From the NCBI GenBank assembly GCA_946807835.1, contig CAMPEX010000001.1, forward strand, positions 2,867,001 through 2,931,000: a stretch of DNA of 64,000 nucleotides. Direction: 5' to 3'. A program made the translations under genes and the position numbers. The notes beneath the pieces are model-generated. The model made no database searches, had not been told where the DNA came from, and saw only the letters and a list, made by a program, of their open reading frames with translations. Origin of the DNA: Ailanthus altissimus. Taxonomy: Eukaryota > Streptophyta > Magnoliopsida > Sapindales > Simaroubaceae. This document shows, one piece after another, positions 54,241 to 64,000 of this stretch (position 1 is its first letter; each line of letters begins with the position of its first letter).

Positions 54241-56040
54241 ACTAGACAAGGGTTCTATGATCAAATTAAGTATTTGACCATCTTAACTAGACAGGATAGT
54301 CATCTTATGGCTACAGAACCGAATCACTTAGGCCAAAATTCATTACTATTCAAAGTTTTTGAACTAATATTTATTCTATTTACCTAGACATTTTTATACA
54401 TTTCTTGTTGTAAATAAGATATAATAGCCATTAATTAACTCATACTCAGTTTGCAAAAGTATATCATTATCATAGAAACACGAGGAACTATTCCTAAGGT
54501 ATTTATGATAACCCTCTCTGTCTAATATAGGGAGTGATATATTTCGCCTAATAATGTTTGGCACAAACTAGCAATTATACAACATAATGCTTTTACTAGA
54601 ATGGAGAAGTGACTTAAAAGTATTAATAGCTATTACGACTAAGTAATCTCCATTCCTTACGTAAAGCTATACTTCTATTTTCATAGCTTTCTAGCATTGT
54701 TCAAATCATGCAACACCTTGCAGATGTGAGAATGATGGACTATATCTCATACCCCTACACTTTTTTACATCATATGCATATAAAATGTTAATGATTGGTA
54801 AACAGATATTTAAGAGGTCAATCTTTTCTAAATTAAGGTTTTATTTTTTTAAAATAGTAACTCTTACTATTTTAAACCTCATTATAATGGAAATATTTTC
54901 CATTGTGAATATTCTCTATATTTATTTTAGATATATTAAATAAATTTTAGATGGAGCATTACACTACTTGGACATCTCATGTATATATGCTATCACTGAA
55001 GATCATTAGATTGGTCGGGATATATGATTTGACTTCAAATTATTCTTAATCATTTTTTGATAAGCTTCCGTCTCTTCTCAAGAGACATTATCAGAAATGC
55101 CTCTTATATATAACTATTGATCTATTATATATCTTAGTATTTTTATTAATTTAGAATAATTCTTAGATATATCAGCAAGTCTAAAAATTTATCAGTACCC
55201 TATAGTTTGTATGCCTAGTTCAAGCATACTAACGAGTTGCTCATAGTTATCTAATCTCTATAAGATATTAACTTTATCACTATAAGATAAAAACAGGAGA
55301 GATGTTTAGTGAAATATTTCTAATCGTAAGTAAATAACACTTTAGATCATGAGTATAACTTTTATACATTTTTTAATCTAAAGATGCTCTTCCACTACAT
55401 TACATAATCCCTTTAATCTCTAAAAAGGAAAAATGAAAGTTTAAACGTTTTAAATTTTATAGTAAAAAGTGGACCCCTTTGGCATTTTACTCCAGCCTCA
55501 CGCTGTAGCAATATTAGCCTTTGTAAACTCAAAAGGTAGACAACTCTTGTCAATTTCATCTCTTGCTACTCTTACTACTGATCCTAAATACACCTTATCC
55601 TCATGCTATAGCAATATTGGATACGTGTATTCCAAATTAACTTGTCAATCATCAAATATATGTTATTAGTATTACCCTCACGCTATAGTAATATTGGGTA
55701 ATACGTTCACATATATTTTCCTCATATTATGTTTAACTGGCATAGCCTGAATCATGCCGACCAAGACGGATGATCGAAATGATCGAAATGACCCTGTCTG
55801 ACACCGTATTGACAAGACGGATCATTGTATAATATTATCTCATAATACAATAATATTCAATCTGATTAAGAGAGATTTTTAATAATTTTTTATTAATTAT
55901 TATCACAATTATAATTAATATTCGCATCTCATACGGATCTAATTTATAATTAGAATATTTATTTACACAAACACAACTAACCCTCACCAATAGAGTTTCC
56001 ATTGTGATTAATAACGTAAACAAATAATTTACAGTTTTTA
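54241..56040 (-). other. Decayed copia internal region
   Basis: Lies between copia integrase remnants and the 5' leader, where gag and protease should be. I cannot recognise any domain; stops are dense. A motif CTCACGCTATAGCAATATT recurs at about 55496, 55599 and 55676. 55740-55880 shares blocks with 43720-43870. Confidence 0.4.
55494..55700. repeat. Spaced 20-bp repeat, three copies
   Basis: CTCACGCTATAGCAATATT-type motifs occur at 55497, 55600 and 55677, followed by GGATAC or GGGTAATACG. Spacers of about 80 and 55 bases are unrelated. Confidence 0.7.
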
Positions 56041-56754
56041 ATACCACAATATAATAGTTATAATTGTATTAAGTATACTTCATATTTCAAACATCATCAT
56101 GTTCAAAATTTAAACATCAACATGTTCAATTTTAAACATAATCATATTTAACTATTAAATATCTACTTGTTCAAATATTGAACATCACTATATTCAAATA
56201 TTAAATAAATATCATCATGTTTAATTTGAAATTTCACTATGTTTAATATTTTAAACATCAACATGTTATTCAAATATATACATCAAATGTCAAAATATTC
56301 AACAACATATTTAACTTATAAACTTCACCATGTTAAAAATCAAATATCATCATGTTAAAATATGTATAACATCACATGTTGTTGAAATATATATAACATC
56401 ACATTTCAAAATACTCAACAACAATATATTTAACTTATAAACATCACCATGTTAAAAATTAAATATCACCACATTAAAATTTATATAACATCACATGTTA
56501 TTCAAATACATATAACATCACATGTCAAAATATTCAACAATAATATATTTGACTTATAACCATCACCATGTTAAAAATCAAATATCATCACTTTTATCAA
56601 TTTTTTTATAAACATCAACATGTTTAAAAAAAACATAACCATGTTTAAAATTACAAATATCAACATGTTCAAATTTTAAACATCACCATGATTAAATTTA
56701 AAACATCACCATGCTAAAATTTAAACATTATTATATATTACACACTCAATTTAA
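56040..56754. repeat. Minisatellite-like leader of copia element
   Basis: Dense repeats of AACATCACCATGTTAAAA-type motifs. A higher-order unit of 119 bases is seen at 56323, 56442 and 56561 (CATCACCATGTTAAAAAT, ATAACATCACATGTT, CAACAATATATTTxACTTATAA). Situated between the copia primer site and the decayed coding part. Confidence 0.8.
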
Positions 56755-56771
56755 CATGCTCTGATACCATT
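56755..56771 (-). other. Copia primer-binding site
   Basis: The minus strand AATGGTATCAGAGCATG follows the LTR end TTCTCAGCA directly. It is an intact initiator-methionine tRNA site. Confidence 0.85.
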
Positions 56772-59588
56772 TGCTGAGAAGAGTGTGTCATTTAAGAGTG
56801 TACATGTTTATTTTTAAAATTTTACAATACGCAGCGGAAGTATATTAAAAAATTACACTCATTTATAGCATATATATATATACATATATCACATATATGT
56901 ATAAATATAACTATTATACAAAAATATAAATTATGAACACTTACCTAATGAAGGTAGCTTTTTAAAACTTCAAGTCTTCCAATTTTCAAGTGAATAGCTC
57001 ACCGTTAAGTTTATTGTTGAACAATTCTAGGCCAAAATCAAGGTGAGTATTTTGACTCTAGAATGGTAGCCGGTAATATTTACAACAATAAGTGTTTAAT
57101 TCTCACTTTAATTTTAGGCTAATTATTTAATCTTCAAATCTTTGTTTCAAAGGAAGACGAAATAAGTGTTTTTGTTTCTCTTATTACTGAGCAACTTTTT
57201 GCTAGAACAAAACCAAAACAACTCTTTTCCCTCTTCTCTCTTTTGGCCGTGTCTCTCTTTTTCGAATCATGTGTCTAAGATGATGAAAACAAATTTTCTT
57301 CTTCTCATTCTTCAATGGTCGAATCACCTTGTGTAAATGAATAAGAATATATTTTTTAAACTACTTTTCTTATTGGCCGAATCACCTTGTGTAAAGGAAG
57401 AAGAAAGACAATTTTTCCTAACTTCTTTTCTTAATAGTCAAACCACCTTATGTAAAGGAAGAAGAAAAACCATTTTTAACTTCTTTTCTTAATGGTTGAA
57501 CCACTAAGTGTCCATTGAAGAAAAAAAAATGCAACACTTTTGCATTATTCCAATTGTTTGTGCTTAGCCATTTGCCGACCATTGCCTTGTGAAAAAAAAA
57601 CAATTTCAAATGAAAACTTTTTTTTTTAAATTTCAATTCTCTTTTAGTTATTAAGGACATGGCCCATTCTCACTTTATAATGCATCATATTATTTGATAT
57701 TATATAGCATGTGTGGGAGACAAGAAAAATCCCATTACACTTTGTCTCCCACTCATGAATGCATTTATATCATTATGTAAATTGAATATTTAATTAATAA
57801 AATATAAAACATTTATTAATTAAAAAAGTGGGTCATATATAAAAATCACCTTAATACATTAAAAAGGTAATTATTGATTTTTACACCATGTAAAATAAAT
57901 AACTAAATTAAATCCCGTTAATTCTAAAATTTTACTAGATCGAACTCTTTGACTGTTTTCATTACCCTAGTGCTCAGCTAGTACACTTCAAATTGTGTGA
58001 CTCTCTAAGTCCATGCCCAATTTTTCATATGAAACTCCTCCATGCATCTGTGAGCGGATGCCCTACACAAACGTTACGGATATTAAAAAGTAGTGCGTTA
58101 GACTATACAAGTGAGGTTATAGCATATTCATATAATCCCTTCGTCATTTATATCATGGAAGAGAAGAGACAAAAATTATCACTATTAAATCTCTATTTGC
58201 TCCACCATGAACTTATCTCTAGATTTACATTTCCCAAAAACAATATCGACAAACACTTTTATAATATTGTTTATCCATACGAAATATATTTTTTTGGGGT
58301 TTATGCTTGTGACCACAAGACTTTCTGAAATAGAATCTAAGAACATCAGGATATTTAATTAAATTATATGAGCTGACGGATCCCATATCTACCCACACCA
58401 GACTCCATGAACATCGGACTATACTCGGTGACACCCAGCTGTCAGACTATGAAAGGTTTCTGACATATGTGGAACCAAAGTATAGTAGATCACTCACAAG
58501 CCCACCTTGGCGTTCAGGTCAAAGGACCATAAATACTACTCAACTCGGAAGGCTTTTCATTGGCAGCTTTATGATATGTTAATTGGAGGTCCTCGTGAAT
58601 CTGTTAAGTACTTAGTTCTCACTGAATACCTGTATCTCTATACGAGCTTCCACTAAACTCATGGTTTGCTAACACTAACCATCTGGACTATCCAGATATA
58701 GACATACACTAATCTATATTAATGGATTTCACCGATAGACCCCGCACGATAAAATTAGATCAGGAATATAGTGTTTAAGAACATACTTACATAATGACAT
58801 TTCTTAGCACCATCTATACTTTTTTGCAGTTGGTGCTAGGAATACCTATATCTCTATATAAGCTTCCACTAAACTCATGGTTTGCTAAGACTAACCATCT
58901 GGACCATCCAGCTATAGACATATACTAATCTATATTAATGAATTTCACCGATAGACTCGCATTGATGAAATTAGATCAAAAGTATAGTATTTAAGAACAT
59001 ACTTACATAATGACATTTTTTAACATCATCTGTTCAGTACCCAGTCCTCACTGAATACTTGTATCTTTATACAAGCTTTCACTAAACTCATAGTTTACTA
59101 AGACTAACCATTTGGACCATCCAGCTATAGATATACAATCTATATTAATGAATTTCATCGATAGACCCGCATCGATGAAATTAGATCAAGAACATAGTAT
59201 TTAAGAACATACTTAAATAATGATATTTTCTAACACCATCTGCACCTCTTTACAGCTATGTCATTACTAATATATTCTTAGGTCATTGTCCAATTTCAGA
59301 TAAGGTTCTAACTCCTTAAATTTTGCTAACTCTTACAACCTACTTACTCTTATCACCACTAACTCTTAGTACTTATAACTATTAGCGTTTCTAACTCTTA
59401 GCACTGATCTAAACGCTTTTAGACTAGATCTAAACTCCTTCAAGATCATACGGTGTCTGAAATGTAACAAGCATCTTACCATTTAAGAATTAGTATTATT
59501 AACAATTTTATTAGAAATGATAATTGAATAAATACTAAAATTAAATATTTATATATATTGGGATGACATGTAAGCACAAATCCCAATA
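56772..59588 (-). mobile_element. Long copia 5' LTR (family G)
   Basis: About 2,817 bases from TGCTGAGAAGAGTG (LTR 3' end, next to the primer site) to CACAAATCCCAATA (LTR 5' end, TG mutated to TA). CGCAGCGGAAG lies near 56833. Longer than other G LTRs here (2,376 and about 2,457) because of a local triplication at 58640-59245. T/C-rich repeats CTTCTTTTCTTAAT recur at 57300-57500. No coding sequence. Confidence 0.85.
58617..59245. repeat. About 215-bp triplication in G LTR
   Basis: CTTCCACTAAACTCATGG anchors at 58647, 58863 and 59076 (periods 216 and 213). Each unit also has CTATATTAATGxATTTCA, GATAGACCCGC-like, AAGAACATACTTA and AATGACATTT blocks. The other G LTRs show a single unit. Confidence 0.88.
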
Positions 59589-61131
59589 AAAACTTCATGG
59601 AAAGATAGCACAATTTAGACAATTGGATTTTGAGCCATTTTATGAGGCATGGGAGCGGTTCAAAGATCTTATCCGAAAATGTCCTCAATATAGGTATCAA
59701 GATTGGTTCTAAATCCAACTCTTCAGCAATGGGTTGAATGGCCAAACAAAAACTATTGTGGATGTGGTGGTGGATGGAACCTTGCTGTCAAAAACAGCGA
59801 AAGAAGCCTGGGTTTTAGTTAAAGAGATGGCTTGCAACAATTATCAATGGCCTAATAATAGGTCTATAGTGAGGAAGGCCATTGGGGTGAATGAGGTTGA
59901 TCCCAATATTTCACTTTTAGCATAAGTTTCAGCTTTAGCCAACCAAATTTTTGCACAAAATGCTAAAGAGGCCTCAACAAGCAAAGATTCATTGATGGTT
60001 GCAAATTTGTCCTACACTAGTGAAGGGAGTGATTCGAAGCAAGTCCAATATATCAACAACTAGAACTTTCAACACCAGACTAACAACTTGCCTACATATT
60101 ATCATCTTGGGATTAGAAACCATAAGAACTTCTCCTATGATAATCCAAAAAATTCCTTGCAACCTCTATCAAGATTTAATCATCAAGTGGTCGAGAAGAA
60201 GCCATCTTTGGAGGACCTTTTAGGCACTTTTATCATAGGGATAAGAGAGAGGTTTAACAAAGATGTGGCTTAGCTTGATAATATTTAGACACATTGCACC
60301 CACATGAATGCTACATTGAAGTTATTAGAGGTGCAAGTTGGCCAACTTACCCATGCAATCAAAGATCAATCTTTCAGTAAGTTCTCAAGTGACAAGAATG
60401 CCAATTTAAGAAAGCATTGCAATGCCATAACTCTTAAGAGTGGTATAGAAGTAGAAACTTCAGAGAAAAAGGTGGTTGAAGGTGAAGAGGAAGAAGTTGT
60501 TCTTGAATCATCTAGGATAAATCATAAACCTAACTCTACTTTCTTCCCAGACAATCTTTCAATCATTACCCCACCATTGCCTTACCCTCAACGCTTCTAC
60601 AAAAAGAAGTTAGATGATCGACCTTCTAATGTGCTTGGTAACTTTAGGAAGATTCACACTAATATTCCTTTTATGGATGTCTTGGAGAAAAGTCCAAACT
60701 ATATGAAGTCCATAAAGGAAGTGATGTTGAAGAAAATGTTGGAGAACTATGAAACAGTGAGGCTAATGGAGGAATTTAGTGCAATTATCCAAAGAAAGTT
60801 GTCACAAAAGATAAAGGATCCAGGTAGTTTCACCATCCTATGCACTATTGAGGAGTCTACTTTTAAAAAAGGCTTGTGTGACCTTAGAGCAAGCATAAAT
60901 CTTATGCGTCTTTCTGTTGTCAACAAGTTGGATCTTGGTGAGGTGAAGCCCACTACAATTTCTTTATAAATAGCGGATAGATCTACAACTTATCCATGGG
61001 GGGTCATTGAGGATGTGTTAGTTAAAGTAGGAAAATTCATCCTACCGGTGGTCTTTGTAGTCCTTGATATAGAGGAAGATAGAAATGTTCCTATTATTCT
61101 TGGGTGACCATTCTAAGCCACTGGGATAATT
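59589..61131 (+). pseudogene. Athila-type gag and protease
   Basis: EAWERFKDLIRKCP, GLNGQTKTIVDV and TAKEAWVLVKEMACNNYQW (59640-59860) are the Athila gag core. LEVQVGQLTHAI near 60325, NAITLKSGIEVE near 60420, PPLPYPQRFYKKK near 60570 and DPGSFTILCTI near 60820 follow. The protease site is DLRASINLM (60885; usually DLGAS). TTISL is followed by a stop and a frame continuing IADRSTTYPWGVIEDVLVKV and VPIILG. The zinc knuckle was not seen. Several stops (59715, 59924, 60274). Identified from family knowledge, not a search. Confidence 0.88.
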
Positions 61132-62066
61132 CTTATAGATATGAAGAAGGGAGAGATGAAAATGAGGGTGAAAGTTGAGGAGATCACATTCAAGGTTTTC
61201 AAGGAGATGAAGTTGCCGAATGACTCAAAAGAATGTTTAAAAATTAAAAACATAGATCCGGATGGTGGAAAAGAAATAGATACCATTCAACCCCAAGTTC
61301 ATGGCAAGGCAAAGATGCACCGAACAAGGAAAAATATGAGGCATGGCAAGAACATGATGGAAAAGAAATCAAATTTCAACAACCGTGGTTCATTCTTCCA
61401 GCCAATAAGAGAGTTGGGGTCATTCCTTGTTGAACACCTTATGAAACTTTGGAAATTAAGGAAATATATTAACAAAGCCATTTAATACACACCAGAGCAC
61501 CAAACCAGAGTTGTGTTCCATGGGTAAAATGACTCCAAAGTCCAGTTCGATCCCCCATAAACCCGGAGGATGTCAAACCGAAGATGTTAAATCTAGCACT
61601 TATTGGGAAGCAACCCAAGTGAATTTTAATTTTCAATTTCAATCGTAGATTATAATATTTTCTTTTTTATTTCTTGTAGTGTGTTAAAATAGCATGTCGG
61701 CACCTCATAAAGCATGAAAAAAGGAGCAGAAGTAGAGCCAACAAGGTATAGTCCAAAGGAGCTCAAAATAAAAGTCAAGAAAATTGAGGGCTTCAAGTAC
61801 TAACTCAAGCAACAACTTCAGCCTCAAGATTTGAGCACTACCACACTAAGATATCGACTACGAGGCAAGTCTCTTTTACTCATTCTCATTTTTGTCATTG
61901 TGAACAATATCAACTTTAAGTTTGGGAGAAGGAAATACTATTTTGTGTTAATATACAATGTTTAATTATGCTTACTCTTTATGACTGTTGTTCTTAGTTC
62001 TTAGTTATTGTGTTTTGCATGCAAATGTTTTATTTTTTATTTTTGTGTTTAGTTGCAGGTTGGTTG
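61132..62066 (+). pseudogene. Athila post-protease codons and 3' region
   Basis: MKKGEMKMRV...ITFKVFKEMKLPND (61141-61225) continues the linker after protease. The reading then passes into a tail with no RT, RNase H or integrase, so pol is deleted. GGGAAGCAACCCAAGTG (61606) and AAGTTTGGGAGAAGG (61918) are the sequences usually found after pol and at the purine tract in Athila elements. The LTR itself is not seen; a G LTR starts at 62067. Confidence 0.75.
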
Positions 62067-64000
62067 TGTTGAGATTTGTGCTTACGTGCCATCCGTTTAT
62101 TGTATGAATATTTTATTTTATAATATTTTTACAGTTCATTTTATTAAATCGGTAATTTTATTTATTAAATGGTACAATGCTTATTATGCTACAGACATTA
62201 TATGATCTAAAGGAGTTCAGATCTGGGCTAAAGGAGTTTAGACCAACAATAAGGGTTAGCAATGCTGAGAATCATAATTGCTAATAATTAGCACTATTAA
62301 GAATTAGTAGGTTATAAAAGTCAGCAATATCTAAGAGTTAGGACTTTATCTGTAATGCGATATAGACCCGAGAGTACATCAGTAATAACATAGTTGCAAG
62401 AAAGTTGCAATAGATGCTAAGAAATATTATTATGCAAGTATATTCTCAAATTCGATGTTCCTAGTCTTATTTACCGATGTAGGTCTGTCGGTGGAACTCT
62501 TTAAACCTGTGTATTCTATACCTAGATGGTCTAGATGATTGTTATTAGTTGAGTATAGGTTTACCAAAAGTTCGTATCATATACAGGTATTCAGTAAAAA
62601 TTGAATACTGAACAAGCTCAATGAGGACCCCAATAGACATCCCATGAAGCCATCAATGTTAGGTCCTCTCGAATTAAGTAGTGTACATGGTTCTTTCACT
62701 TGAGCGCCATGGTGGACTTATAAGTGATCCACCATGTTTTGGTTCCATATATGTCAAAGATTTTTCATGGTCTAACCGCTATGTGTCGCTGGGTATGGTT
62801 AGATACTTATGAAGTTTGGTGTGTGCAAATATGGAATCTGTCAGTTCACATAGGTGAGTTATATATCCAGATGCTCTGAGACTGTATCTCAGAAAAACTT
62901 ATGGCCATAAGCAACAAATTTGGGAAAAGAGTTTCCAACAGGGTCAAACAATGTCGTAAATTTATATGCGTATATTGTTTATCGAGATACATATCTGGAG
63001 ATAAGTTAATGGATGAGCGCGTGGGGATTTGACAGTGATGATCTATATCCCTACTCCTCCAAGATATAAATAGTGGAAGATTATACGTATGCGTGAAGAT
63101 TTCAACTTGTATGGTCTACTACACTGATTTGTAATATCCGTGACGTGTGTGTGAGGCATCAATCTTGAACTCATGGAACAGTTTTATTTGATGAACTAGG
63201 CGTGGACCTAGGGAGTCTCGCAATATGAAGTATACTCGTTGTGCACTAGGGCAGTGTATCAGATTAAATAGTTCAATCCAATAAATTCCAGCAGACCAGA
63301 CATTTGATTCAATTTTCCTCGGGATGTGCACGTGTCAAGACTTAAAGAGTTAAGTACATAAATTAGTTAACAATAGTTGTTAACCAATGGAATATTTACA
63401 CACAACGCATTGTAGGCCTATCATTACTTGACTTAAAAATTACCAAAATAACCTTACTTGTTGGACAAGCAAAATATTTTTTATTAATTAAATTATTTAT
63501 TGAATAAAATAATAATATATGATATTATTATTTAATGGAAGTCAAACAATCATTATTATATTCAAATTGGCATGTGTTTCTACTATGATTTAATATAATT
63601 AAATCGATAGTTTAATATAGATTGAAAGGTGAAACATATATGCATGGCCAATTCTTACAAGAGGGGCCAATATGTGAAATGCAAGAAATGATATTGTTTC
63701 TTCTTTTCCTTGTGTTATTCGGCCACCACTCATGCATTGTTAAGCATTTAATTGTTTAATGTAAACATATAAAAAAACAAATACAAATGATCAAGTGAAT
63801 GATGGGACTATTATGTGTAATACAAGAAAGGAAATTGTTTCCCTTTTATTGCACAATATGTCCAAGTGCATTTCTTTTGCTTTGTTTTTCATTTTGTTTA
63901 TTGTAAACAAGTGAAACAAAAGCAATGAAAATGGGTGTGGCAAGGGTTGCCATACCATATGAAGGCCAATGCATGATAAACGGGAAAACAAATGAAGCAA
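62067..64000 (+). mobile_element. Family G LTR, continuing beyond window
   Basis: Starts TGTTGAGATTTGTGCTTACG and is colinear with 7132-9000 and, inverted, with 31406-29731. Shared blocks include GATCTAAAGGAGTTCAG, GGTGGAACTC, GTGATCCACCATG and TGTGCACTAGGGCAG. No coding sequence; short antisense ORFs (for example 63119-63331) fall inside the LTR. Confidence 0.85.

Noticed and set aside
56040..56754. CRISPR-like repeat array
   Set aside because: Units are degenerate and contiguous without unique spacers, and the surroundings are plant retrotransposons.
57993..58328. 111-codon plus-strand ORF
   Set aside because: It lies within the long copia LTR and has no similarity or conservation in the other copies.
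43715..59588. Both copia parts as halves of one element split by F3 and E
   Set aside because: Integrase segments 46440-46601 and 53985-54150 overlap and are clearly diverged, so they come from two copies.
1..64000. Host protein-coding genes, tRNA or rRNA genes, organelle insertions
   Set aside because: All recognisable coding sequence is retroelement gag-pol; the only tRNA-like signals are short primer-binding sites.

Overview
The window looks like pericentromeric or centromeric heterochromatin of a flowering plant, most likely a dicot. It is AT-rich, and essentially all of it consists of nested, decayed LTR retrotransposons. I found no convincing single-copy host gene, tRNA, rRNA, CRISPR array or organelle DNA. 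Every polyprotein shows frameshifts, stops or deletions. The species cannot be named from this sequence.

Most elements are Ty3/gypsy. Families A, B, C and F have LTRs starting TGATG. They also have an integrase C-terminus that runs through the polypurine tract into the LTR and ends in a GP(I/M)TRAR/KAK-type motif. Together with the CFKCxGxGHIASxCPN gag knuckle and the (D)GGSC/FxNxAS protease, this points to CRM-like chromoviruses (inference). Family E (LTR TGACACAGGAG...) is a relative. Family G is Ty1/copia with unusually long LTRs (about 2.4-2.8 kb). One Athila gag-protease fragment lies at 59589-62066.

Layout, left to right. 1-6254: jumbled LTR pieces, plus a collapsed family-A element (2425-4862) whose 5' half was replaced by a GC-rich repeat block (2591-3325). 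6255-37708: one minus-strand family-A element, here called H, cut into pieces by later insertions. E2 (7009-24103, plus) sits in its integrase and itself holds a G solo LTR (7132-9507), a gag-deleted F element called D (12335-16742) and element C (16743-23753), which carries a C solo LTR (17739-18446). An F solo LTR (24232-25087) sits in the integrase and an A LTR (28469-29416) in gag. A G solo LTR (29731-36401) sits in the leader and itself holds a complete but shortened B element (31407-35615). H's 5' LTR is 37014-37708.

37709-43714: pieces of I, J (holding a small A element with a perfect CTAAT duplication, 39618-41192) and a plus-strand B derivative. 43715-46601: copia G 3' end. 46602-47904: F 3' end. 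47905-53969: element E, the best preserved pol, with a C solo LTR in its gag (52745-53552). 53970-59588: a second copia 5' half with a 2.8-kb LTR. 59589-62066: Athila. 62067-64000: a further G LTR leaving the window.

The elements do not cooperate as host genes do. They are successive insertions that can be ordered in time because five-base target duplications and uninterrupted paralogues lie in the same window. The best leads are a putative spliceosomal leader intron shared by families A, B and F, the LTR-embedded integrase tails, and the GC-rich inverted repeat block.
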